DNA of 64,000 nucleotides. It comes from Flavobacterium undicola (GTDB lineage: Bacteria > Bacteroidota > Bacteroidia > Flavobacteriales > Flavobacteriaceae). Below are positions 1 through 7,801 of this stretch, in pieces. Location: positions 1-64,000 of the forward strand of contig NZ_JAAAPM020000001.1 in NCBI RefSeq assembly GCF_009909155.2, read 5' to 3'. Made by a program: the position numbers and the translations under genes. Each line of letters starts with the position of its first letter. Position 1 is the stretch's first letter. The notes beneath the pieces were generated by a model, which searched no databases, was not told the DNA's origin, and saw nothing but the letters and a program-made list of their open reading frames with translations.

Positions 1-22
1 TTTTGGCATCGCATATAAAGAA

Positions 23-62
23 AAACCCCGTTTTTGACTCTTATAGAGCAATTTCGGGGTTT
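23..62. terminator. Hairpin terminator, probably bidirectional
   Basis: AAACCCCG (23-30) pairs with CGGGGTTT (55-62) across a 24-base loop that contains a smaller CTC/GAG stem. A-rich and T-rich flanks lie on either side, so it could end transcription from either direction, including that of the small minus-strand gene beginning at 259. Confidence 0.6.
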
Positions 63-112
63 GTTTCTTCTAATATATGGTGTATTTTATTGAAAAACAA
101 TAATTTGTGTTA

Positions 113-259
113 TTATGAATGTGCCTTAGTATAGCCTAATAGAAATTTATGGATCCCTAAAGGACCCAAAATTATAGCTAATAAACCAGCAGCCAGTCTT
201 TTATTATCTTCTTCAAAAGGTTGCAGATTATTCCAATGTTCTTGTTTTGAATTCTCCAT
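113..259 (-). pseudogene. Truncated TM2-domain membrane protein
   Basis: A 48-codon minus-strand frame starts with ATG at 259 and stops with TAA at 115-113. Residues 20-46 (KRLAAGLLAIILGPLGIHKF, then LLGYTKA) are the first half of a TM2 domain: the first membrane helix and the conserved G-x-HKF-x-LGY turn. A normal TM2 protein continues with a second helix (GIIxL...) and a conserved tail. Here the frame ends two residues after GYTKA, and I could not find the missing half in another frame before the terminator at 23-62. This is most likely a 3'-truncated gene remnant, although a translated 48-residue peptide with one helix cannot be excluded. Confidence 0.6.
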
Positions 260-350
260 AATCACACATTTAACTGATTATCAACCATTAAATTTATGAA
301 ATTATATTCAAATACTGAAATAGTATGGCTTCTTAAAACAAAGTATTGTT

Positions 351-1298
351 CTAATTAAAATAAAAATCATTAATCTTATCGACAATTACCTGCGCTAATC
401 GTTCATGACTTTCAAAGGTCCAACCGGCCACATGAGGTGACAATAGTACATTTTCAGCTTCTAATAAATACTGAAAAGCTTCTGGCGTAGTTTTATCCTG
501 AAATAAGGTTTCAAAAGAAAGTTTTTCATATTCTAATACGTCTAATCCTGCACCTAACACTTTTCCGGATTGCAAAGCAGCAACCAAATCAGCCGTTACA
601 ATGTTTTTACCTCTCGAAGTATTAAAAATCCAAAACGGTTTAGCAAAAGCATTAATATAGGCTGCATTTACCATTTTATCGGTTTCTGGAGTCCAAGGAA
701 GATGCAAACTCAACACATCTGCTTTTTGTTGTAATTCTGCTAACGAAACTTGTTTTGCATTGGCATCACCAACATTTTCTTTTATATCATAACAAAATAC
801 TTCTACATCAAAACCTCTTAGTTTTTTGGCAAACCATTTTCCCATATTACCATAGCCAATAATACCAACCGTTTTTCCATCTAATTCATGTCCACGATTG
901 CGTTCTCTGTTCCAATGTCCGGAACGTATTTCTCTATCGGCTCGATTTAAATGATTAAAAAGCGACAAAATCATTCCCAAAGTGTGCTCGGCAACTGCAT
1001 TTCTATTGCCTTCGGGAGCTGCAATGAGTTGGATGTTTTTTGACAAGGCATAATCACAATCAATACTTTCTAAACCTGCGCCAACACGGGCTATAAACTG
1101 CAAATTAGTTGCTTTGTCCAGGAAATTTTTATCAATCTTAAATCGGCTGCGAATCACGATTCCATGATAATCTTGAATTTTTGCTTCAATTGCTTCTTTT
1201 GGCGAAGTAAAATCTTCATGGTTTTGAAAACCTAATTCTTGCAATTGCTGCATTAAAATGGGATTATTACTATCGATGTGAAGAATTTTAATATTCAT
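351..1298 (-). CDS. D-isomer-specific 2-hydroxyacid dehydrogenase (phosphoglycerate dehydrogenase-like)
   Basis: A 315-residue cytosolic NAD-dependent 2-hydroxyacid dehydrogenase. The N-terminal substrate-binding half is followed by the Rossmann fingerprint VGIIGYGNMG (G148, G150, G153). The catalytic triad is visible: Arg229 in NTSRG, a Glu at 256 or 258 in LDVLEYE, and His289 in LLSPHVAG. The length matches short SerA/HprA-type enzymes without the C-terminal ACT domain, so it could make 3-phosphohydroxypyruvate for serine synthesis or reduce another 2-keto acid; no neighbour settles this. A TAATTTTG box at 1328-1321 lies about 22 bases before the ATG and is a plausible Bacteroidota -7 element. 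Confidence 0.9.
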   Translation of the reverse strand: MNIKILHIDSNNPILMQQLQELGFQNHEDFTSPKEAIEAKIQDYHGIVIRSRFKIDKNFLDKATNLQFIARVGAGLESIDCDYALSKNIQLIAAPEGNRNAVAEHTLGMILSLFNHLNRADREIRSGHWNRERNRGHELDGKTVGIIGYGNMGKWFAKKLRGFDVEVFCYDIKENVGDANAKQVSLAELQQKADVLSLHLPWTPETDKMVNAAYINAFAKPFWIFNTSRGKNIVTADLVAALQSGKVLGAGLDVLEYEKLSFETLFQDKTTPEAFQYLLEAENVLLSPHVAGWTFESHERLAQVIVDKINDFYFN

Positions 1299-1383
1299 AA
1301 CTATTTTTAAGTTGAGCTTCCAAAATTAATAAAAAAATGGGCTTATTAATTTAATCCCAAAAATTAGCAGCTCTTAAAAATAA

Positions 1384-1423
1384 AAAACCATTTCTAAATT
1401 AGAATTAATTCAGAAATGGTTTT
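1384..1423. terminator. Hairpin terminator
   Basis: AAAACCATTTCT (1384-1395) pairs perfectly with AGAAATGGTTTT (1412-1423), with runs of A and T on the two sides. On the minus strand it separates the possible tiny ORF at 1493-1570 from the dehydrogenase gene. Confidence 0.7.
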
Positions 1424-1492
1424 CTTTTGGATAACCCAAACTTAAAGTAATGTTTTTTACATACGCTCTTTTTTTACTAATCCATTTTTCCT

Positions 1493-1570
1493 TTAATATC
1501 TCACCATTGATTCATCTCCGAATAAAAAGCGAGAAATCTTGTCGTAAAACATGTTGAATAACTTTTTCAT
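1493..1570 (-). CDS. Possible 25-residue small protein
   Basis: ATG at 1570 opens a 25-codon minus-strand frame, MKKLFNMFYDKISRF followed by LFGDESMVRY, ending TAA at 1495-1493. It is a short basic-to-amphipathic peptide. A strong hairpin lies about 70 bases downstream (1384-1423), so ORF plus terminator could form an independent small transcript. I do not recognise a family and see no convincing promoter. It could be chance; conservation in related genomes would decide. Confidence 0.3.
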   Translation of the reverse strand: MKKLFNMFYDKISRFLFGDESMVRY

Positions 1571-1811
1571 AATAATGTTTATTTAGTGTTAGTTTTAAAT
1601 TAAACCATTAATTAAGAAAAGCAGTGATAGATTGGGATTTCCATCTATAAAATTACAGCATTTTTTAATTTTATAAAAGCAACTTCAGCAATACTCGATG
1701 TAAAGCTATTTTTTAAGATAAACTACATGAAAATCAAGCATTTGAATTATTTTATTTACAAAAAAACAGGCTCAAAATTTAAAAAAACAAACACAGAATC
1801 AACAATATTTA

Positions 1812-1819
1812 TATCTTTG
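1812..1819 (+). promoter_or_regulatory. Putative -7 promoter box (TATCTTTG) for the GH43 gene
   Basis: TATCTTTG matches the Bacteroidota/Flavobacterium -7 consensus TAnnTTTG, 54 bases before the GH43 start. I see no clear -33 TTG. A dyad-like ATGTATATTTTACAT follows at once and could be an operator. Confidence 0.45.
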
Positions 1820-1872
1820 TTAAAAATGTATATTTTACATTTAAATAAAAAACCAACCTATATTATACTAAA

Positions 1873-2925
1873 ATGAACAAAACCTTGAACTTTTTACGCC
1901 TGACTTTTCTATTAAGTTTCATAGTTATCGGAATGACAGCCTATTCTCAAAAGCTAAAAAAGAATCAATTCAACAATCCTCTGGCATTTCAACGAGCAGA
2001 TCCATTTGTTACAAAAACTGCCGACGGAACTTATTACTTTATTGCAACAGCTCCGGAATATGACCGTATTGAAATTCGCAGTTCAAAAACAATTAACGGC
2101 ATCAAAGAAGCTAAACCGGTAGTAGTATGGCGTAAACACAACAAAGGCGCTATGGGAAACCATATTTGGGCTCCTGAATTGCACCGAATTGATGGCAAAT
2201 GGTACATTTATTTTGCTGCAGGATCGGCTGAAGACAAATGGAAAATACGCATTTATGCCTTATCTAATCCATCAGAAGACCCTACGAAAGGAGAATGGAA
2301 AGAAGAAGGTCAAATTGTGACTAAAAAAGACACTTTTGCCCTGGACGCTACCACTTTCGAACTAAACGGGCAGCGTTATCTTATTTGGGTAGATAGAGGC
2401 TCAGGAAAAGTAGTTAATACCAGCCTGTATATTGCAAAAATGACCAGTCCAACTTCAGTAGATGAAAAACAAATTGTTATTAGCCAACCTGATTATGATT
2501 GGGAAATGCATACCTACAAGGTAAACGAAGGACCTGCTGTACTTATCCGCAATGGAAAAGTATTTTTAACGTTCTCCGCCAGTGCAACTGACGCTACTTA
2601 TTGCCTGGGTTTACTTTGGGCAAAAGAAGGCGCCGATTTACTCGACCCAGCTTCCTGGAACAAATTAGACAAACCCGTTTTCTTTACTAACGAAAAATTC
2701 AAACGTTACGGCCCGGGACACAATAGTTTTACGGTAGCCGAAGACGGTAAAACCGATGTGATGATATACCACGCTCGTGATTACGAAAAAATCATTGGTG
2801 ATGCCTTAACCGATCCTAACCGTCACACCCGTGCCAGAGCATTAAAATGGACTAAAGATGGTATGCCTGATTTTGGTCAGGAAATAGATGATAACGATAT
2901 GGCTTTGAAAGCTAAAAAGAAATAA
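1873..2925 (+). CDS. Secreted glycoside hydrolase family 43 enzyme
   Basis: A 350-residue protein with an N-terminal signal peptide (hydrophobic residues 8-24, cleavage near TAYSQ) and a single five-bladed beta-propeller GH43 domain. The three family acids can be placed: Asp43 in RADPFV (base), Asp158 in FALDATTF (pKa modulator) and Glu219 in NEGPAV (acid). HIWAPELH and YGPGHNSF are also typical of the clan. GH43 enzymes remove alpha-L-arabinofuranosyl or beta-xylosyl residues from plant polysaccharides; the subfamily cannot be assigned by eye. It is a single-gene unit with its own promoter box and terminator, 45 kb from the polysaccharide locus on the right, with which it may share substrates. 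Confidence 0.88.
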   Translation: MNKTLNFLRLTFLLSFIVIGMTAYSQKLKKNQFNNPLAFQRADPFVTKTADGTYYFIATAPEYDRIEIRSSKTINGIKEAKPVVVWRKHNKGAMGNHIWAPELHRIDGKWYIYFAAGSAEDKWKIRIYALSNPSEDPTKGEWKEEGQIVTKKDTFALDATTFELNGQRYLIWVDRGSGKVVNTSLYIAKMTSPTSVDEKQIVISQPDYDWEMHTYKVNEGPAVLIRNGKVFLTFSASATDATYCLGLLWAKEGADLLDPASWNKLDKPVFFTNEKFKRYGPGHNSFTVAEDGKTDVMIYHARDYEKIIGDALTDPNRHTRARALKWTKDGMPDFGQEIDDNDMALKAKKK

Positions 2926-2944
2926 ATTTGCCTTTTAGTTATGT

Positions 2945-2984
2945 AAAAAAGGGCTTCTCAGTAATTTGAGAAACCCTTTTTTTT
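2945..2984 (+). terminator. Rho-independent terminator of the GH43 gene
   Basis: AAGGGCTTCTCA pairs with TGAGAAACCCTT around a short AT loop and is followed by a run of eight T, 20 bases after the GH43 stop codon. Confidence 0.85.
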
Positions 2985-2997
2985 GAAAATGTATTAT

Positions 2998-3147
2998 CTA
3001 TATTGGTTTGGCAAACTTTATCCCTTTTTGAGTTAATTTTTCAATAGGAGTATTACCTTTCAAGAATAATCGTACGGTAGCCTTATCTGAAACCATTTTG
3101 GTTACAGATTTTATTATTGCTTCTTTATTTACGACTTTATTATTCAT
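2998..3147 (-). CDS. Small conserved-looking protein (49 residues), unknown function
   Basis: ATG at 3147 opens a 49-codon frame ending TAG at 3000-2998. It is basic and probably folded: MNNKVVNKEAIIKSVTKMVS, then a strand-like ATVRLFLKG, then a helix IEKLTQKGIKFAKPI. The regular alternation and GIKFAKPI ending resemble small hypothetical proteins I associate with flavobacteria, but I cannot name a domain. A TAATTTTG box at 3159-3152 lies only four bases before the ATG, so if it is the promoter the mRNA would be essentially leaderless. It is convergent with the GH43 gene. Confidence 0.55.
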   Translation of the reverse strand: MNNKVVNKEAIIKSVTKMVSDKATVRLFLKGNTPIEKLTQKGIKFAKPI

Positions 3148-3316
3148 ACAACAAAATTAGTGTTCCCTTTTTAAAATAAAGTATTTATCTTATTGTTATA
3201 ACACTCACGATTACAATAATATAAAACTATTCTTTAGATTGGTTAATGAGTAGTGAACTGCCCCAAAAAGGCAGTTGATGATTCAAGAATACCTTTTGTA
3301 TTTTAAAACAGGAATA

Positions 3317-4096
3317 TTAAATCCCTTTAATTTTCTTTACTGCCGCTTTAATTCCACGTATTAATGACGAACTAAATCCATGAGATTCCATTTCGCTCAA
3401 ACCGGTAATGGTACAACCCTGAGGAGTCGTTACCCTGTCGATTAATTGTTCCGGGTGAATTTGTTCTTCCATTACCATTTCAGCAGCTCCTTTTACGGTT
3501 TGTGCCGAAATAGCCAATGCCGTTTTCCAGTCAAATCCTATTTCGATTCCCGCCTGCATAGATGCTCTAATGTAACGCAAAGCAAAAGCAGTTCCACTGG
3601 CTGCCAAAACTGTAGCCGCATCCATTAATTTTTCGTCAATAACGGGTGCTGTACCTAAATCCTTAAAAAGAGTGACTAGTTTTTGTCCTTCTGCCTTGTG
3701 TTTTTCGTTAAAAGAAATACAAGTCGCCGAAGCTCCGTATTGTGCTGCAATGTTAGGCATAATTCGAATTGCCTGATGCCCTTCGCCAATTTTATTCTGA
3801 AGCACTTCAATAGACAAACCACTTACACCGGAAGCAATTATTTTATTAGAAATAACAGGAAGTATTTCAGCCAAAACAGTATCTACCTGATACGGTTTAA
3901 TCGTTAAAATAATAACATCTGCCTCTTGAATATTGTGTTTATTATCCGAAGAAACCGTAACACCTAATTTTTCTAAATATAAAATACTGGTAGTATTTCT
4001 TCTTGTTACCGTAATCTGATTTTCGGTAGCGCATCTCGCCATTCCTAATGCAATAGCAGCACCTAAGTTACCACCGCCTATTATATGTACTTTCAT
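3317..4096 (-). CDS. proC: Pyrroline-5-carboxylate reductase
   Basis: A 259-residue NAD(P)H-dependent enzyme reducing 1-pyrroline-5-carboxylate to L-proline, the last step of proline synthesis. The N-terminal dinucleotide fold begins MKVHIIGGGNLGAAIA. The C-terminal half has the ProC signature region: ASGTAFALRYIRA, a helix rich in Ala/Glu, then TTPQGCTITGLSEM. The length is normal. It is the last gene of a minus-strand run rsmA-mgtE-proC, 12 bases after mgtE, so it is probably cotranscribed. Confidence 0.95.
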   Translation of the reverse strand: MKVHIIGGGNLGAAIALGMARCATENQITVTRRNTTSILYLEKLGVTVSSDNKHNIQEADVIILTIKPYQVDTVLAEILPVISNKIIASGVSGLSIEVLQNKIGEGHQAIRIMPNIAAQYGASATCISFNEKHKAEGQKLVTLFKDLGTAPVIDEKLMDAATVLAASGTAFALRYIRASMQAGIEIGFDWKTALAISAQTVKGAAEMVMEEQIHPEQLIDRVTTPQGCTITGLSEMESHGFSSSLIRGIKAAVKKIKGI

Positions 4097-4108
4097 TAAA
4101 TAAATGTA

Positions 4109-5458
4109 TTAAAATCCTAAAATCATTCTTGCCACTGCAAAATATATGATAATACCAAAAATATCATTCGCTGTGGTTATAAAAGGTCCTGTTGCAATAG
4201 CAGGATCAATCTTGTTTTTATGTAGAAAAAGCGGAACCAATGTTCCTAATATAGCAGCAAAAAGAATAACCACAACAATAGAAATAGAAATTGCCAATCC
4301 TACCAAGTATTGTTGATACATTATCGAATGATAACCCAGCAACAATAAAGAAATTATAGAACCTGAAATCATTGCTACGGCAATTTCCTTGCTAAAATAA
4401 ACCCGACTAAACTCTTTCAAAGAACCATTAGCCAATCCTTGTACAACGATTGCTGATGCCTGTACTCCAATATTTCCCGCCGTGGCCGAAAGTAAAGGCA
4501 CAAAAATAATCAAGGTCGAATAGCGTCGAAAAGCATTTTCATTATCTTTTAAAACAAAAGAAGCAATAACTTCTATCACCATTCCGATGAGCAACCAGGG
4601 TAAACGCGCTTTGGTCAACTCTAAAATACTGTCATTGGTCTCTACATCTTGAGTAATACCCGCCGCTAATTGGTAATCTTTCTCAGCTTCTTCCTTAATT
4701 ACATCTACAATGTCATCAATGGTAATACGACCTACTAAACGTCCCAATTCATCCACTACGGGAACGGCTTCCAAATCATATTTTTGCATGATTCGAGCCA
4801 CTTCCACATCTTTATCGTCTACTTTTACCCAGTTTAATTTTCGAATATAAACATCGCTGATATGCGTTTTGGTTGAAGTAGTTAACAAATCTTTTAGCGA
4901 AAGTCTTCCCTTTAATCGGTTTTCATCATCAACAACATAGATTGAATGTACTCTGGAAACATTTTCGGCCTGAATACGCATTTCTTTTACACAGGTCAAC
5001 ACATTCCAGTTCTCATTCACTTTTACCAACTCTTTCCCCATCAAACCACCGGCAGTATCCTCGTCATAACGCAACAATTCGACAATATCCTTAGCGTGTT
5101 CAACGTCTTGTAGTTCCGAGATTACCTCCGCTTTTAAGTCCTTAGACAATTCGGCGATAATATCTGCCGCATCATTGGTATCTAATTCATCTAACTCCTC
5201 AGCAATCTCTTTTGCAGAAAGACGACTTAATATATTCTCACGCAAATCATCTTCTAATTCAAGAAGAATTTCTGCTGTTTTTTCACTGTCTAATACCTTA
5301 AAAATATAAGTAGCTTCTTCAAAATCAAGTTCGTCCAAAACCTCGGCAATATCAGCATGGTGCATGTCATTCAGTAAGGATTCCAGTTCCTTATCATTCT
5401 TATTGACAATGTGTTGCTCTAATTCGAGAATTAAGTCTTTGGTGATTTTAAATTCCAT
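4109..5458 (-). CDS. mgtE: Magnesium transporter MgtE
   Basis: A 449-residue inner-membrane Mg2+ channel/transporter. An acidic helical N domain (residues 1-130, repeats of LDELD/AEEL type) is followed by two CBS domains (about 135-260, with [15 protein letters not shown]) that sense intracellular Mg2+, then five membrane helices (about 285-449). Conserved pore elements [10 protein letters not shown] and [12 protein letters not shown], with the metal-binding Asp, are intact. Its start overlaps the end of rsmA by 11 bases, indicating translational coupling. Confidence 0.95.
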   Translation of the reverse strand: MEFKITKDLILELEQHIVNKNDKELESLLNDMHHADIAEVLDELDFEEATYIFKVLDSEKTAEILLELEDDLRENILSRLSAKEIAEELDELDTNDAADIIAELSKDLKAEVISELQDVEHAKDIVELLRYDEDTAGGLMGKELVKVNENWNVLTCVKEMRIQAENVSRVHSIYVVDDENRLKGRLSLKDLLTTSTKTHISDVYIRKLNWVKVDDKDVEVARIMQKYDLEAVPVVDELGRLVGRITIDDIVDVIKEEAEKDYQLAAGITQDVETNDSILELTKARLPWLLIGMVIEVIASFVLKDNENAFRRYSTLIIFVPLLSATAGNIGVQASAIVVQGLANGSLKEFSRVYFSKEIAVAMISGSIISLLLLGYHSIMYQQYLVGLAISISIVVVILFAAILGTLVPLFLHKNKIDPAIATGPFITTANDIFGIIIYFAVARMILGF

Positions 5459-6227
5459 CGGCTTCTATTTTTTGAGTAAGTTCGATAAATTGTGCCACAT
5501 CCAATTGCTCCGGACGGAGGTCAAAGATACTATCTTCTCTTAAATTATCTGACAAATTCAGTGTTTTTAAACTGTTACGCAAAGTTTTACGGCGTTGCTG
5601 AAAAGCCGTTTTTACCACCGTAAAGAATAGTTTCACACTACAAGGCAAGCTGTAATCTTCTTTTCGGCGCATACGCATCACCCCTGATTTTACCTTTGGT
5701 GGCGGATTAAAAACATTCTCGTCTACCGTAAACAGATATTCAGTATCATAAAAAGCCTGTGCCAAAACGGATAAAATTCCGTAGGCCTTACTTCCTTTTT
5801 TCTCGCAAATTCGCTCAGCCACTTCTTTTTGAAACATACCGGAGAATTCAGGAATTTGGTCTCTGAATTCCAATACTCTAAAAACAATTTGGGTCGAAAT
5901 GTTATATGGAAAGTTCCCGATTATAGCAAACTGCTTGTTCTCAAAGACTTCATTGATATTGTATTTCAAAAAATCCTGCGAAATAATCTTACCATGTAAT
6001 TTTGGATAATTGGCTTCCAAATACGTCACCGATTCGGTATCAATCTCAATTACATAAGTAGTGATGGGTTTATCCAACATATATTTGGTCAAAACCCCCA
6101 TTCCTGGTCCTATTTCCAATACATCATCATATCCTTCTAAGCTTAGCGTATCAGCAATGTCTTTGGCTATACTTTCGTCTTTTAGGAAATGCTGTCCGAG
6201 GTGTTTTTTGGCTTTTACTTTATCCAT
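5448..6227 (-). CDS. rsmA: 16S rRNA dimethyladenosine transferase (KsgA)
   Basis: A 259-residue SAM-dependent methyltransferase that dimethylates the two adjacent adenines near the 3' end of 16S rRNA during 30S maturation. Visible motifs are the start [15 protein letters not shown], motif [13 protein letters not shown] for SAM binding, and the adenine-binding NFPY in IGNFPYNIS. The C-terminal helical domain with QRRKTLRN is also typical. It is first in the run rsmA-mgtE-proC; the 83-base spacer before it contains an AT-rich palindrome AGGTTTTTAAAAACCT (6247-6262). Confidence 0.95.
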   Translation of the reverse strand: MDKVKAKKHLGQHFLKDESIAKDIADTLSLEGYDDVLEIGPGMGVLTKYMLDKPITTYVIEIDTESVTYLEANYPKLHGKIISQDFLKYNINEVFENKQFAIIGNFPYNISTQIVFRVLEFRDQIPEFSGMFQKEVAERICEKKGSKAYGILSVLAQAFYDTEYLFTVDENVFNPPPKVKSGVMRMRRKEDYSLPCSVKLFFTVVKTAFQQRRKTLRNSLKTLNLSDNLREDSIFDLRPEQLDVAQFIELTQKIEADGI

Positions 6228-6310
6228 GGTGTTTGTTTAAATTTTAAGGTTTTTAAAAACCTCGGATTTTATTTTTTATAGTTGTCTCTATGTTATATAA
6301 TTATATAAAA

Positions 6311-7207
6311 CTATTTCCAAAGTTTTTCATGCTCCCAATTTGTCTTCATTCCTAATGCATTCGGATCAACATTCGGATATTTTATAAAAAGCTTCGATAA
6401 TCTTTCTGTAAAATTATTTTCAGGTTGTATTCTATCTAATAAATACTTCATTATACAAAGATGAATATACAATTTTTCATTTTGTTTTGGCACATCTTCA
6501 ACCCAATTGAATGGAGGATTAGTCAGCAGTTTAGGGTTTCCAGGTAAATTTTTGTTCCATATCCTAGAATGATGAGCACAATAATTGCGAATTTGAGCAA
6601 TGGATTGTAACCAACTTGGTAAAAAAGTATGATTAACCGCCCCGAATTCTTTGGCAATAATATCTTTCGATTTTACGGTACTTTTTAAATTACCATATAA
6701 TTTTGATAAAGAACCAAAACTTGTTTGCTCTAAAGATTTCCAAGCTGGAGGAAAACGCAAATCATCTTTGTGATTTTTAACATGATTCTTTATAGTTGTT
6801 TCTTTTGTTCTTTCTAGTTCTTCTTCTAGACTCGAAAGTGTTTTAACTAAAGCTCTGCTGTCTATAAATAAATCAAAACTTTGAAACCACCAAGGACTAA
6901 ATTCATGGGATAGATGATAAATAAGTTTTGTGCGTAAACTTATCTCAATTTTTTCGATAATATCAAATAACAAAATTCTAAGTTCACTATCAAATTGATA
7001 AAGAGCTATAACATCTTTAAACTTACTATTCTCTTTAAAAATATGATTAATTTTATCAGATTGCATGGAATACCAATATTCTCCCAGTCTATAATAACTG
7101 ATATGAGATAAATAGTGTGGGGCGTTATCTTCAGGAGTGATTAACAAACCTCTTGTTTCTAATCTTTCAATTTGTTCTTGAATCGTAAAAGGTAGTTTTT
7201 CGAACAT
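6311..7207 (-). CDS. abiF: Abi_2-family abortive infection protein (AbiD/AbiF type, HEPN)
   Basis: A 298-residue soluble protein of the Abi_2 family (PF07751). The N-terminal IQEQIERLETRGLLI and YLSHISYYRLGEYWY, then FDSELRILLFDIIEKIEISL, are family hallmarks. Near the C-terminus, IRNYCAHHSRIWN contains an R-x4-H HEPN ribonuclease motif (Arg207, His212). Characterised relatives are phage-defence RNases held in check by a cognate RNA, and AbiF-like proteins have been proposed as ancestors of Cas13. Here a structured, separately promoted RNA lies directly upstream (7236-7306). The gene is AT-richer than rsmA and interrupts a housekeeping run, suggesting horizontal acquisition. Family assignment is strong; the defence role is inferred. 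Confidence 0.88.
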   Translation of the reverse strand: MFEKLPFTIQEQIERLETRGLLITPEDNAPHYLSHISYYRLGEYWYSMQSDKINHIFKENSKFKDVIALYQFDSELRILLFDIIEKIEISLRTKLIYHLSHEFSPWWFQSFDLFIDSRALVKTLSSLEEELERTKETTIKNHVKNHKDDLRFPPAWKSLEQTSFGSLSKLYGNLKSTVKSKDIIAKEFGAVNHTFLPSWLQSIAQIRNYCAHHSRIWNKNLPGNPKLLTNPPFNWVEDVPKQNEKLYIHLCIMKYLLDRIQPENNFTERLSKLFIKYPNVDPNALGMKTNWEHEKLWK

Positions 7208-7235
7208 AATTAATCAAAAAAAATAAAAACCGAAA

Positions 7236-7306
7236 CATCTTTAAAGCAAAAGACACACCCTGGGACGCTGTCTTTATTGCTAAAAACTGTAGCGTGGTGT
7301 GTACTG
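7236..7306 (-). ncRNA. Structured leader RNA of abiF, candidate antitoxin RNA
   Basis: Read on the minus strand, ACACACC (7302-7296) plus ACGCT (7295-7291) pair with AGCGT (7269-7265) and GGTGTGT (7259-7253). This gives a 12-bp stem with a five-base one-sided bulge CCCAG and a 21-base loop. Loop bases AGCAA (7281-7277) can pair with UUGCU (7249-7245) just 3' of the stem, a possible H-type pseudoknot. The element lies between a good promoter (7313-7342) and the abiF start at 7207. A conserved abiF RNA motif upstream of Abi_2 genes is known, and this position fits; I could not compare it to the covariance model. Confidence 0.65.
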
Positions 7307-7312
7307 TTAGTG

Positions 7313-7342
7313 CAAAGGTAAAGCATTTTTTTGAATGTCAAA
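7313..7342 (-). promoter_or_regulatory. Promoter of the abiF RNA and gene
   Basis: On the minus strand a -33 TTTG (7342-7339), an 18-base gap and a -7 TACCTTTG (7320-7313) match the Flavobacterium consensus. Predicted transcription starts near 7306, just before the stem-loop RNA, and about 100 bases before the abiF ATG. Confidence 0.65.
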
Positions 7343-7358
7343 CAAAATGTCAAACAAA
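7335..7358. repeat. Tandem 12-bp direct repeat over the abiF -33 region
   Basis: ATGTCAAACAAA occurs twice in direct tandem, 7335-7346 and 7347-7358. The first copy contains the -33 TTTG of the abiF promoter (on the minus strand) and the second abuts the stop codon of the upstream DUF4286 gene. It could be a regulator-binding site or a simple duplication. Confidence 0.7.
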
Positions 7359-7673
7359 TTATTGGAATTCAAAAATCACTTGTAACTCAGTTCTAAAAGT
7401 GAGCATTTTTTCACCAAAAAGTTTTTGACCCTCTGCCTGAAGCACTGCATCATCTTCTTGATAGAATTTTTCTAAAGTCACTAAACTATCCGTTGTAAAT
7501 TGAGCCGAATAAGTCACTCCTCCCATTTCTTCTTCTACTAAAACACGAACCAGTTTAGCATTGGTAAATTTGCCCGTTGCCAGCATTTCAGGAATGTGTT
7601 TGTGTTGCATCCAGATCATCCATTTATCATGAACGCTTTCGTGTATATTAATTGTAATGTTATAAATTATCAT
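7359..7673 (-). CDS. DUF4286 family protein
   Basis: A 104-residue protein of the DUF4286 family (PF14114), a Bacteroidota-typical small alpha/beta protein of unknown function that may adopt a ferredoxin-like fold. It reads MIIYNITINIHESVHDKWM, then HIPEMLATGKFTNAKLV and MGGVTYSAQFT. The frame is open for 17 more codons upstream, but family members start at MIIYN, so I place the start at 7673. The gene ends immediately before the direct repeats of the abiF promoter. Confidence 0.85.
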   Translation of the reverse strand: MIIYNITINIHESVHDKWMIWMQHKHIPEMLATGKFTNAKLVRVLVEEEMGGVTYSAQFTTDSLVTLEKFYQEDDAVLQAEGQKLFGEKMLTFRTELQVIFEFQ

Positions 7674-7801
7674 TTTTAAATGTATTAAGATTGCTGTATT
7701 AAGTATTAAGACAATAAAAGTCAATCAAAATTTCTAGTGCAATCTGTTTTCTGTATTCTCCTTATATTCTCTATTCTGAAATCTAAAATCTGCTATCTAA
7801 T

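Larger units (their letters stand above)
1299..1872. other. 574-base spacer between dehydrogenase and GH43 genes
   Basis: This spacer holds a hairpin at 1384-1423, a possible 25-codon minus-strand ORF at 1493-1570 and the promoter box of the downstream glycosidase at 1812-1819. The stretch 1571-1811 is very AT-rich, and I recognise nothing else in it. Confidence 0.5.
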
